This document shows, piece after piece, positions 1 through 8,632 of a stretch of DNA of 64,000 bases. The stretch covers positions 39,191-103,190 of the forward strand of contig NZ_BAGA01000139.1 in the NCBI RefSeq assembly GCF_000308595.1. Reading direction: 5' to 3'. The stretch is from Nocardia higoensis NBRC 100133. Its GTDB lineage: Bacteria > Actinomycetota > Actinomycetes > Mycobacteriales > Mycobacteriaceae. The notes beneath the pieces were generated by a model. It searched no databases. It was given only the letters and a program-made list of their open reading frames with translations, and was not told where the DNA came from. The position numbers and the translations under genes are program-made. Positions within the stretch are counted from its first letter, which is position 1, and the number at the start of each line of letters is the position of its first letter.

Positions 1-1486
1 AGGCCTTGCCGCCCACCAGCACGCCCGCGCCGAGCGAGATCGGGTTGAACATCGCCAGTCCGGCGAAGGTACTGGCCAGGCCGACCATCAGCACGCCGCC
101 ATAGGAGCCGCGCATGCCGACCAGCAACTTGCTGCCCAGGCCGATGTCGGGTTCCAGTTCACCGAGGGTCGCGGCCGCGACCGCGCCGCTCTCGCCGCCG
201 ACTCCGGCTCGCACGTCCGGCAATTCGACCGTGCCGCTGTGGGAGAAGTGCTCGGCGACCCGATCGGCCAGGGCCGTCGCGCGCTTGTGCGTCCACAGCA
301 GGTTCTCGCCGAGCGCGCTGTCCACGGCGTCGGTCAGCCACTCGGCGATCAGCGCCCAGTGCCTGCCCGGGTCGTGGTCGTCGATCCACTCCTCGCCGGT
401 TCGGGCGATGCCGCGCAGGCGATCTCGCAGATCGTGGTCGACGTCGCCGGCCAGGTCGGTGATGCCGTCGGCGAGGGTCTGCTGCCAGGCGGCGGTGCGG
501 CGGTGCAGGTCCTCGGCGGCGGTCCTGGCCGAACGCAACTCGCCGACCGCGGTGGCGCTGCGGTCGGGGTCGCGCAGCGCGAGCAGTTCGCTGCCCAGGG
601 CGAGCGCGAGATGTTCGGCGGCGGAATGGATGTCACGGGCGAGGGCGGCACGGGCGGCGGACCGGTCGCGCGCGACCACCTCCTCGCGCAGGAACCGGTA
701 CAACTCGCCGTACCCGGATTCCAGCCCCAGCATCTTGTCCTGGGTCCGCATCGCGTGTGCACGCAGCAGCGCCGACACCGGCACGATCGGCAAGTCCAGA
801 CCGGCGCGTTCGAGATGAGCCGCATCGGCGTCGCGCACCTGACGCCAGTGCGGATACAGGTCGATCTTGGTGAGCACCAGCGCCACCGACGGGCACAGCT
901 CGCGCACCTGGCGCAGGAACCCGAGCTCGGGCTCGGTGAGTTCGGTGGACGCGTCGGAGAGCACCAGCACCGCGTCGGCCGAGGGCACCATCGCGAGCAC
1001 GGTCGCCGCGCCCGCGCCCGCCCGGCCGCCCACTCCGGGGGTGTCGACCAGCACGATGCCGTCGTCCAGCAGCGGATTGGGCAGCCGGACCTCCTGGCGC
1101 GCCACCCGCCGTCCGCCGGCCTGCGGGGTGCGCTCGCCGAGGTGATCCAAGGGCACCTCCACCCGGTGTTCGGCGCCGTCGCCGGGATCGAGGCAGACGA
1201 GCTCGGCGCACGGCGCGGGGCCGGAAGCCAGCACGGTCGGCACCGCCGTGGTGGCATCGTCGCCGACCGGGCAGACCTCGGCATTCAGCAGTGCGTTGAC
1301 GAACCGGCTCTTGCCCTGCCCGAGCAGGCCCGCGACCACGATCCGCCGCCGTGGATCGCGCACCCGCTCGCTCGCCGCCGCCAGGCGCGCCACCAGATCC
1401 GCGCGCCCGGCGGCCCGCGCCACCGCGATCGTCTCGGTGAGTACCGGCAGCAGCGGTACGGCGGAGGGCTCGGCGGTAGTCACCAT
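1..1486 (-). CDS. iniA: IniA-like dynamin-family GTPase (3' end beyond window)
   Basis: A dynamin-like GTPase of the IniA/IniC type, a family that remodels the inner leaflet of the plasma membrane and is induced by cell-wall inhibitors. Seen in the sequence: P-loop GLLGQGKS at residues 53-60, switch-II DTPG at 148-151, then a long helical part that near the window edge reads FNPISLGAGVLVGGKA, the kind of glycine-rich membrane-insertion loop such proteins carry. About 495 codons are visible; IniA is about 640 residues, so the C-terminus is missing only because of the edge. The ATG at 1486 follows GAAAGG. It lies 58 bp after iniB in the same direction, as in the mycobacterial iniBAC operon. IniA rather than IniC is inferred from that position. 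Confidence 0.82.
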   Translation of the reverse strand, partial: MVTTAEPSAVPLLPVLTETIAVARAAGRADLVARLAAASERVRDPRRRIVVAGLLGQGKSRFVNALLNAEVCPVGDDATTAVPTVLASGPAPCAELVCLDPGDGAEHRVEVPLDHLGERTPQAGGRRVARQEVRLPNPLLDDGIVLVDTPGVGGRAGAGAATVLAMVPSADAVLVLSDASTELTEPELGFLRQVRELCPSVALVLTKIDLYPHWRQVRDADAAHLERAGLDLPIVPVSALLRAHAMRTQDKMLGLESGYGELYRFLREEVVARDRSAARAALARDIHSAAEHLALALGSELLALRDPDRSATAVGELRSARTAAEDLHRRTAAWQQTLADGITDLAGDVDHDLRDRLRGIARTGEEWIDDHDPGRHWALIAEWLTDAVDSALGENLLWTHKRATALADRVAEHFSHSGTVELPDVRAGVGGESGAVAAATLGELEPDIGLGSKLLVGMRGSYGGVLMVGLASTFAGLAMFNPISLGAGVLVGGKA

Positions 1487-1544
1487 CGCTCGTGCAGACC
1501 TTTCGGAAGAAGCGCGAAATCCTCTGACGCTGAATTCTGTTGTC

Positions 1545-3962
1545 TCAGTGGATGAAGCCGTCGTCCATCGGGTCGGCCGCGCCACCGCTCTCGACACCGG
1601 CTCCGGCCGTGCCGAACAGCCCGGCCTCGCCCGATCCGGTGAGCGAACCGCCGAGACCCGAGCCGAACGCGCTGGACACATCGACCGCCGACCAGGTGCC
1701 CGCCGCACCGGCCACCGAACCACCGACCCCGGCCGTCGCATCGAGCGAGTGCGACACCGATCCGCCCAGCGAGCCGCTCGCATCCGCGGCCCCCGTCAGG
1801 CCGCCGGCCGGACCGCCCGCGATCTCCGTACCGCCGGTCAGGCCGCCCGTGGTGTCCACACCGCCGGTCAAGCCGCCCGTGGCATCCGTCGCACCGGAGA
1901 ACACGCCCGTTACCTGTGTGCCGCCCGACAGACCGGACTCGAGTCCTGCCGTCGCACCACCACCGAACCCGGCTCCTACGCCGCCCCCCAGCCCCAGGCC
2001 GGCTCCGAGCCCCGCCTCCAGACCCGTTCCCAGCCCAGCCTCCAGACCGGCTCCGAGTCCCGCCTCCAGACCCGTTCCGAACCCAGCCTCCAGACCGGTT
2101 CCCACACCCGCCTCCAGGCCTGCGTCGAGACCCGCCTCCAGTCCCGCGTCGAGAGCCGAGCCCAGCCCGGCTCCCGATGCGGTCCCGAGCCCGATGTCCA
2201 ACCCCCCGCCCGATCCGATCTCCAGCCCGGTCCCGAGGCCGGCGCCCACGCCCGACAGGGCATCGACCGCGCCCGCCACACCGCCGGAAAGGCCTGACAC
2301 GCCGTCGAACGCGCCCCCGGCTCCGATCGCAGCGCCCAGCCCCGTTTCCAGCCCGGCGTCCACCGCCGCTCCGGCACCGGCAAGGGCACCGGCACCAGCA
2401 GTGACGGACCCTTCTACCGCGCCGCCCGACCCGGTTGCCGCGCCGACGCCCGCCTCGACCGCCCCGTCGATCGCCGTCCCGAGCCCCCCGCTCAACCCGG
2501 CGCCCGTCTCCGTACCCGCACCGACCGCTGCGCCGATGGCCGCGCCGAGGCCTGTCCCGAGGCCGGTGGTCGCATCGAGTCCACCAGCGATCTCACCCCC
2601 TACCCCGGCGACCACCCCCAACCCGGTGTCGAGGCCGACGCCCAGGTCCGCACCGGCCCCCACCGCGCCACCGAGACCCGCCGTCACATCACCGACCGCA
2701 CCCACCACACCATTCAGACCCGCCCCCACGGTGCCCGCCAGATCACCGCCGACGCCCACCGCGCCATCGATACCCGCCGCCACGGTGCCCGCCAGATCAC
2801 CATCGATCCCCACCGCGCCACCGAGACCCGCCGTCACATCACCGACCGCACCGACAGCGCCGTCCAGTCCCGCTCCGATATCACCGGCCGAGCCCGCACC
2901 GGCACCGACCGCGCCACCGAGACCGGCCGCCGCCCCACCGACCGCACCCACGACACCGTTGGCGCCCGCGCCCACATCGCTCCTCAGACCACCACCGACA
3001 CCGATCGCACCGCCGAGACCGGCGGCCACATCACCAACCGCTCCGACGACACCGTCGAGACCGGCACCCACGCTCCCCACCAAGCCGCCACCGACACCGG
3101 CCCCGAGCCCGCCGCCGAGACCAGCCGCCACCTCACCAACCGCACCGGCACCTGCGCCCAATGCCCCACCGAGCCCTGCCGTCACGTCCCCGACCGCACC
3201 CACCGCACCGTTCAGTCCCGCACCCAGACCCGCCGCCACATCACCAACCGCGCCGGCGCTTGCATCCAATGCCCCACCGAGCCCTGCCGTCACGCCCCCG
3301 ACGGCACCCACCGCACCGTTCAGCCCGGCACCGATGCCCGCCGCCAGATCCGCACCGGCACCCAACGCACCGCCCAGACCCGCCGTCACGTCACCGACCG
3401 CACCCACCGCACCGTTCAGCCCGGCGCCGATGCCCGCCGCCAGATCCGCACCGGCACCCAACGCACCGCCCAGACCCGCTGTCACGTCACCGACCGCACC
3501 CACCGCACCGTTCAGCCCGGCGCCGATGTCCGCCGCGAGGTCGGCTCCGATTCCGATCGCAGCACCGAGGCCGAGATCCAGCCCGGCCCCGAGGTCGAGC
3601 CCGGCCCCGAGGTCGAGATCTCCGCCGAGGCCCGCTCCGGCGTTCCCGCCGAGGTTCAGGCCCAGGTCGGCGGCGACGCCGGTGGCGGCTTCGATGCCGG
3701 CGCCCGCGGCGGCTCCCGCTACGGCTGCGCCGGTGGCCGCTGCCGTGGTGCCGCCCGCGGCGACGATGGCGGACAGCTGGGAGCCACCGCTGACCAGAGC
3801 CGATTCGGCGACCATGGGGGCGACAGCGGCGATGTCCTCGGCGGTGACCTCGCACAGTCCCGCGGCGGTGAGGGCGGCCTGGGGGTCGGCGCAGTAGCCG
3901 GTGGCCGCCTCGCGGTCGCGCAGCAGGCCGAGGATGAACTCGAGAATCGCGTTGGGGGTCAT
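1545..3962 (-). CDS. iniB: IniB-like Gly/Ala-rich cell-envelope stress protein
   Basis: 805 residues. A conserved-looking N-terminal domain of about 70 residues begins MTPNAILEFILGLLRD; then come several hundred residues made almost only of Gly, Ala, Val, Leu and Asp in degenerate repeats. One 32-residue unit (core GAVGAVGDVTAGLGGALGAG) recurs almost exactly with a 96-bp period between 3200 and 3530, and GLEAGLG-type units fill 1990-2160. Mycobacterial IniB has the same layout but is shorter (about 480 residues). An AGGAG box precedes the ATG, and iniA follows after 58 bp. The function of IniB is unknown; it marks envelope stress in mycobacteria. The identification rests on N-terminus, composition and neighbours. 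The opposite strand is open (proline-rich) only because of the repeat composition. Confidence 0.85.
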   Translation of the reverse strand: MTPNAILEFILGLLRDREAATGYCADPQAALTAAGLCEVTAEDIAAVAPMVAESALVSGGSQLSAIVAAGGTTAAATGAAVAGAAAGAGIEAATGVAADLGLNLGGNAGAGLGGDLDLGAGLDLGAGLDLGLGAAIGIGADLAADIGAGLNGAVGAVGDVTAGLGGALGAGADLAAGIGAGLNGAVGAVGDVTAGLGGALGAGADLAAGIGAGLNGAVGAVGGVTAGLGGALDASAGAVGDVAAGLGAGLNGAVGAVGDVTAGLGGALGAGAGAVGEVAAGLGGGLGAGVGGGLVGSVGAGLDGVVGAVGDVAAGLGGAIGVGGGLRSDVGAGANGVVGAVGGAAAGLGGAVGAGAGSAGDIGAGLDGAVGAVGDVTAGLGGAVGIDGDLAGTVAAGIDGAVGVGGDLAGTVGAGLNGVVGAVGDVTAGLGGAVGAGADLGVGLDTGLGVVAGVGGEIAGGLDATTGLGTGLGAAIGAAVGAGTETGAGLSGGLGTAIDGAVEAGVGAATGSGGAVEGSVTAGAGALAGAGAAVDAGLETGLGAAIGAGGAFDGVSGLSGGVAGAVDALSGVGAGLGTGLEIGSGGGLDIGLGTASGAGLGSALDAGLEAGLDAGLEAGVGTGLEAGFGTGLEAGLGAGLEAGLGTGLEAGLGAGLGLGGGVGAGFGGGATAGLESGLSGGTQVTGVFSGATDATGGLTGGVDTTGGLTGGTEIAGGPAGGLTGAADASGSLGGSVSHSLDATAGVGGSVAGAAGTWSAVDVSSAFGSGLGGSLTGSGEAGLFGTAGAGVESGGAADPMDDGFIH

Positions 3963-4022
3963 TCGGATCGTCTCCTGAAGATGGGCGGGCCGAAGCGCTC
4001 CGCACTCGTTGGAATACCTGTC

Positions 4023-4054
4023 ACGCTAGGTAGCCGGAGCGTTACGGCGTAACG
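4023..4054 (-). promoter_or_regulatory. Candidate iniB promoter with upstream palindromic activator site
   Basis: Reading left, a TAGCGT hexamer at 4028-4023 could be the iniB -10 box, about 60 bases before its start codon. Eleven bases further upstream lies a perfect dyad, CGTTAC-GGC-GTAACG (4040-4054), covering the -35 position, where a class II activator would sit. A second dyad, GGGGAA-T-TTCCCC, lies at 4109-4121. The divergent operon encodes the likely regulator IniR. Binding is inferred. Confidence 0.5.
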
Positions 4055-4290
4055 GGGACGAGCCCTGATATCCGTCGCGCGAACGCATTAGGGGACAGCC
4101 GGGCGTTAGGGGAATTTCCCCCAAAATCCCCGGGGGAAGTAACAACGGTGACACAGCAACCGACAGAGGTGGCAGGTTCGGTCGGCCCCTGGGCCGCACC
4201 GCGAAATGGCAACGGCGCCACACCCTGCTCCACGCGACATCGGTCAACCCGCGATCCCCGGCGGATCACCCAGTCTCCGAAGAGGTTCAC

Positions 4291-6078
4291 ATGACAGAGC
4301 TTCAGGCGCTCGGCATCACCATCGGGTCGGCCGGTACGGTCGCGGTCGCCACGGGTGGGACCGGCGCCCCGGACACCGATCCGGCCGGCGCCGGCCTCGT
4401 GCTGACCCACCGCAGCGCGTTGCGCCTGAACCGCACGGGCGGAGCCCATTTCGCCGACGCCGGCGCACCACACGCGGACGGCATTGTGCTGGAGGGCTTT
4501 CCATCCAGAGTCGGCGACCCGGTGGCCATCCTGGCCGACGACGGCTCCGGCCACGCCGCCCAGGACCTGGTGGCCATCGCGGTCGACCGCCTGATCGAAG
4601 AGACCACCGCCGCCACCGGAGACCGTCCGGCGGCGGCGGTGCTCTGTCACCCCGCGTGGTGGTCCGCGCACACCGTCGAGTTGCAGCGCGGCGCGCTCGC
4701 CGGCACCGGCGCCACCGAGCTGACGCTGATGCCCGAACCACTGGCGGCGACCCGCTGGCTGGAGGCCGCGTACGGACCGCTCGCCGGCGACGCGCTCGTC
4801 GTTCTCGATCTCGGCGCGACCGGAGCCAGCGCGACAGTCGTGCGCACCGGCCCGCACTCAGCCACCTCGGCGACGGTCCGTTCCGAGGAACCCGCGGGCG
4901 ACGAATTCGATCTCCTCACCATGCGCTATGTCTTGGCAAATGCCCTCGGCGACAGGGATATCGATCCGTTCGATCCGGTGACCGAGCGCCGGCTGGCGAT
5001 ATTGCGCGAAAATTGCCGCGCCGCGAAGGAAATTCTGTCCGGAAATACCGCGACGGCGGTTCATGTTCCGCTGGACGGCGCGAGTGGTCGAGTTCGCCTG
5101 ATACGCGACGAACTCGAGGAATTGTTGCGCGGCCATCTGCTGACCTGCCTCGATCTCATCCGCGACGCGGTGCACCGCGCCGGCCTCGGCCTCGGGGATG
5201 TGGACCGGATCCTCCTCATCGGCGGCGGCGCATCGATTCCCCTGGTAGCCGAATTGATTTCGGGCGAATTCGGCCTACCCGTGGTGGCCGCGCCCGAGCC
5301 CGCGCACACCGCGGCCAGGGGCGCGGCTCTCGCGGCCGCCGACCTGATCGCCCACGCCGTGCCCGACACTCTCGCCGAGGCCGAGACCACCGAACTCGCG
5401 CGGGTCGTTCCCTCCGCCACCGCCGCCGCCGAACTTCCCCGCACCACCCGCCGCCGCCGGCTCGGCGGCGGACAACGCGCCGGAGTCCTCGCCGCCGCGG
5501 TCGCCGCCATCGCCCTCCTGGCCACCGGCACCGTCGCGGTCGGCCCCGGCCTGCCGAGCGACGCCGCGCCACCGGCTCCGGCCGAACGGACCGAGGTCGC
5601 GCCCGCTCCCGGTGCGGCCACCCCCGCGACAGCGAACGCCCCGGACTCGTCCGCCCCCGCGGGCGTGGACTCACCGGCCGCCGAACAGCCGGGATCCCCG
5701 GCCCGGTCCGATTCCGCTGCGGCGCTACCCGGTTCGCCGACCGCCACCGGCCGACCGGACGCCGGGCAATCCCCGGCCGGACAACCAGCCGAAGCCGTCC
5801 CCACCGGCGGTCAGGCCCCGGCCGACATCCCGGTCTCCCAGCCCGAGCCGGGAGACCGGCCCGCCCCGGCGCCGGCTCCGAGCCCCTCGCAGGGCGGCGG
5901 ATACACACCCGCGCCCGCCCCGTCGACCGGCGGCCTCGGCAACACCGTCGGCAACACTCTCGGCGGCGTCGTCGGCGGCGTGGGCGAGGGTGTCGGCAAG
6001 GTCGGCGAAGGAGTCGGCAAGCTGGGCGAGGGCATCGGCGATGGCGTCGGCGGCGTACTCGGGGGCCTCGGTGGCTGA
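4291..6078 (+). CDS. Membrane-anchored Hsp70-like protein
   Basis: 595 residues. Residues 1-370 have the Hsp70/actin-type ATPase fold: phosphate-2 motif VVLDLGATG at about 170-178, a PEPLAA connector at 148-153, and adenosine motif LIGGGASIP near 309. The phosphate-1 loop reads GITIGSAGTVAV, without the aspartate of true DnaK. There is no substrate-binding domain; one transmembrane helix (about 399-418) is followed by a Pro/Ala-rich stretch and a Gly/Val tail with GVGKVGEGVGKLGEGIG repeats, presumably outside the membrane. The last 8 bp overlap the GTG start of iniR, so the two are almost certainly translationally coupled. A role in sensing or in controlling IniR is inferred. Confidence 0.78.
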   Translation: MTELQALGITIGSAGTVAVATGGTGAPDTDPAGAGLVLTHRSALRLNRTGGAHFADAGAPHADGIVLEGFPSRVGDPVAILADDGSGHAAQDLVAIAVDRLIEETTAATGDRPAAAVLCHPAWWSAHTVELQRGALAGTGATELTLMPEPLAATRWLEAAYGPLAGDALVVLDLGATGASATVVRTGPHSATSATVRSEEPAGDEFDLLTMRYVLANALGDRDIDPFDPVTERRLAILRENCRAAKEILSGNTATAVHVPLDGASGRVRLIRDELEELLRGHLLTCLDLIRDAVHRAGLGLGDVDRILLIGGGASIPLVAELISGEFGLPVVAAPEPAHTAARGAALAAADLIAHAVPDTLAEAETTELARVVPSATAAAELPRTTRRRRLGGGQRAGVLAAAVAAIALLATGTVAVGPGLPSDAAPPAPAERTEVAPAPGAATPATANAPDSSAPAGVDSPAAEQPGSPARSDSAAALPGSPTATGRPDAGQSPAGQPAEAVPTGGQAPADIPVSQPEPGDRPAPAPAPSPSQGGGYTPAPAPSTGGLGNTVGNTLGGVVGGVGEGVGKVGEGVGKLGEGIGDGVGGVLGGLGG

Positions 6079-8593
6079 AATCGCGGTCGACTCGCTCCCC
6101 TATGTGCGCGACATTCTGCGCGAACTCGACAATCTCGATCGGCAGCCCGTCACCTGCCTGGTCCGCGGCCGGTCCGGCACCGGCAAGTCGACGCTGCTCA
6201 CGCTGATCCGGTCGCGGCTGCGCGGCGCCGGAGTCGCCTTCCAGGAGCGTGCCGAGCTCCGCAACAGCCCCTCACGCAACGGTTCCGACCGGGCGCCCGG
6301 CGACGCGTTGATCATCGATGATGCCCACACCCTGAGCGCGGACGAACTGGACACGCTGTGCGCCGTCATCGCTGCGGGCGGACGCACGGTGGTGGTGGCG
6401 ACGCAGCCGCGCCCGCACGACCCGGCCCTGCGCGCGCTGGCCGAGGCGATGGCGCGCGGCGGCCGGGTGCTCGACCTGCGTCCACTGGGGACCAGCGATC
6501 TGCTGCCCTTCGCCAGGGAACTCGGCATGATGGTGCCGCGCCCGGTGGCCGAGCGCATCCATCAGCAGACCGGCGGCATTCGTGGCGGGGTCGTGGCGGC
6601 GCTCTCGGCGGCCTGCTCGGCCCGGCTGGACGCGAGCGTCCGCGCGGTCGACGAGGCGGTCGCGACCTGGGTACGCACCCAATTGGAGAACCTCGAACCC
6701 GATCTGCTGGAAACTCTCGCGGTGGCCACCACCGGCTCCGGCCTCGATGCGGGCGAACTCACCGACGTACTGGGGTTGCGGCCGGGTGAAGCCCACGCGC
6801 TCATCGACCGGGCCCGGGCGACCGCTCTGGTCACCGACGCCGATCTGCTGCTCGAACCGGCCATCGCACCGCTGCGGACCATGCTCGGTGACCGCCGGTT
6901 CGTCGCGGTGCAGCGCAGACTGCTCGGCACCCGGCTGGAGGCCGGGCTGTTGCGCGACAACACCGCGCTCATGCTGGCCGAATCCGGGGTGCGCGATCCG
7001 CGGCTGGCCGGTTTTCTCACCGAGGCCGCCGAACGTCACGGCGACACCGCGGCGCGCTACTACGCGGCCGCCACCACCGCGGGCGCCGACCCGGCGAGGC
7101 TGGCGCTGCGCTGGGCCGAGGCCGCCGCCCTCGCCGGCGACGGCGATACCGCGATGCGCCTGGCGGAGCCGGTGCTCGCCGACTCCGGCGCCACCGCCGA
7201 CGACATGGCCACGGCGGTGCGGATCTGTGCGGGCGTGCTGACCCGGCGCGGTCTGGCGGGCCGGGCGGCCAAGCTGTATCGCTGGCTCGGCGCCGACCGG
7301 GTGGGGCCGGACTGGGCGGTCGGCGCGACAGTGCTGAACCTGACCGGCGACCCCGCCGGGGCACACGAGCTGTCCGCGAGCGCGGGGCAGTGGCCACCGA
7401 CCGAGGCCGGGGAGCACACCCGGATCATCGCGACGGCGCTCGGCGGCAGCCTCGATGGTTCCGAATCCGACAGCGCGAGAGCCATTTCCGCGCTGATCCA
7501 GACCGTGCACGCCGATGCGGGCATCGACCGGTTCCTGCCCTGCGGCGCGCTGCCGGTCGCCGCGCTGCTGAGCCTGAGCGCCGGGCAGCCGCACCGGGCG
7601 GGTGACGCGCTGCGCCGGGCGGCCGCCTCCGGACTGCGCACCCCGCAGTTGACCGTGCTCGCCGCCTGGACGGCCATGCTCGGCGGCAACGAGAAGGTCG
7701 CCGCGCGCACGCTCGCCGCGGTGGACTTCACCCGCCTGGACCGGCGCGATCAACTGCTCGCCCACGGCGCCGCCGTCGGCCTCGCCCGGCGCGCGGGCGA
7801 CCACACCGCCCTGACCAGGGCCTGGCGGGCCGCCTGCCCGCTGTTCGACGACGTGGACGCCGACCTGCTCGCGGTCCTGCCGGTCGGCGAACTGCTGCTG
7901 GCCGGCATCCGGCTGCACGACGAAGCGCGGGTGCGTCCCCTGGTCGAGGCGACCGAGGTGGTGCTGCGCAGGCAGGGCAGCCCGCCCGCCTGGTCCAACG
8001 CCTTCCACTGGTACGGGGTGCAGGCCGCGATCGCCCGCGAGCGTCCCGACGAGCTGCTGCCGCCCGCGCAATCGCTCAAACAGGCCGCCGAGGCCGGCGA
8101 CCGGCACGCCGCCGTACTCGCCGACGCGGGCCGCACCTGGGTGCTCGTCCTGCGCGGCGAGGTGGACCTGCCCGCCGTGACTGCTGCGGTCACCGGATTG
8201 TCCGAAGCCGGCCTGATCTGGGATGCCGCCCGGCTGGCCAGCGAAGCCGCGCTCGCGGCCGCGGACTCCCCGACCGCGACCACACTGCTGAAGATGGCGC
8301 GTACCGTGCGTACCCGGGCACAACCGCAGGAGCAACCGGCCGCGCCCGCCGTTGTCCGCCGGACGCGGGCGACCCGCGCCGCCGAGCCTGCCGTGCTCAG
8401 CGATCGCGAACGCGAAGTCGCCGAACTCGTCTTGCTCGGGCTGACCTACCGCGAGATCGGGGCGCGGCTCTATATCTCGGCCAAGACCGTGGAGCATCAC
8501 ATCGCCCGGATCAGACGTCGGATCGGTGCCGGGTCGCGATCGGAGTTATTGTCGATGCTCCGCGCCATGGGACACGGGTCGCTGCTCGTGTGA
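6071..8593 (+). CDS. iniR: IniR-like ATPase/LuxR-family transcriptional regulator
   Basis: 840 residues from the GTG at 6071, which overlaps the previous stop; IniR (Rv0339c) is about 830 residues, which supports this start over the much longer open frame. Walker A GRSGTGKS at 33-40, Walker B ALIIDDAH at about 78-85, a long alpha-helical repeat region, and a C-terminal LuxR/GerE helix-turn-helix starting LSDREREVAELVLLG near 776 with YREIGARLYISAKTVEHHI. In mycobacteria IniR is the activator of iniBAC, and here it is divergent from iniB. This STAND/LAL-type layout suggests an ATP-switched activator with a signal-binding C-terminal part. The Hsp70-like partner encoded upstream is unusual. Confidence 0.85.
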   Translation: MAEIAVDSLPYVRDILRELDNLDRQPVTCLVRGRSGTGKSTLLTLIRSRLRGAGVAFQERAELRNSPSRNGSDRAPGDALIIDDAHTLSADELDTLCAVIAAGGRTVVVATQPRPHDPALRALAEAMARGGRVLDLRPLGTSDLLPFARELGMMVPRPVAERIHQQTGGIRGGVVAALSAACSARLDASVRAVDEAVATWVRTQLENLEPDLLETLAVATTGSGLDAGELTDVLGLRPGEAHALIDRARATALVTDADLLLEPAIAPLRTMLGDRRFVAVQRRLLGTRLEAGLLRDNTALMLAESGVRDPRLAGFLTEAAERHGDTAARYYAAATTAGADPARLALRWAEAAALAGDGDTAMRLAEPVLADSGATADDMATAVRICAGVLTRRGLAGRAAKLYRWLGADRVGPDWAVGATVLNLTGDPAGAHELSASAGQWPPTEAGEHTRIIATALGGSLDGSESDSARAISALIQTVHADAGIDRFLPCGALPVAALLSLSAGQPHRAGDALRRAAASGLRTPQLTVLAAWTAMLGGNEKVAARTLAAVDFTRLDRRDQLLAHGAAVGLARRAGDHTALTRAWRAACPLFDDVDADLLAVLPVGELLLAGIRLHDEARVRPLVEATEVVLRRQGSPPAWSNAFHWYGVQAAIARERPDELLPPAQSLKQAAEAGDRHAAVLADAGRTWVLVLRGEVDLPAVTAAVTGLSEAGLIWDAARLASEAALAAADSPTATTLLKMARTVRTRAQPQEQPAAPAVVRRTRATRAAEPAVLSDREREVAELVLLGLTYREIGARLYISAKTVEHHIARIRRRIGAGSRSELLSMLRAMGHGSLLV

Positions 8594-8632
8594 GTTCCGC
8601 GCGCGCCGAACTACGCCGAAGCGAGGGATGTG

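Noticed and set aside
1540..3897. Long Pro-rich plus-strand frame opposite iniB
   Set aside because: It is the complement of Gly/Ala codons; the minus strand has the conserved N-terminus, a ribosome site and the operon context.
5612..6070. N-terminal extension of the IniR frame
   Set aside because: It overlaps the Hsp70-like gene in another frame and is Pro/Arg-rich; the GTG at 6071 gives the family length.
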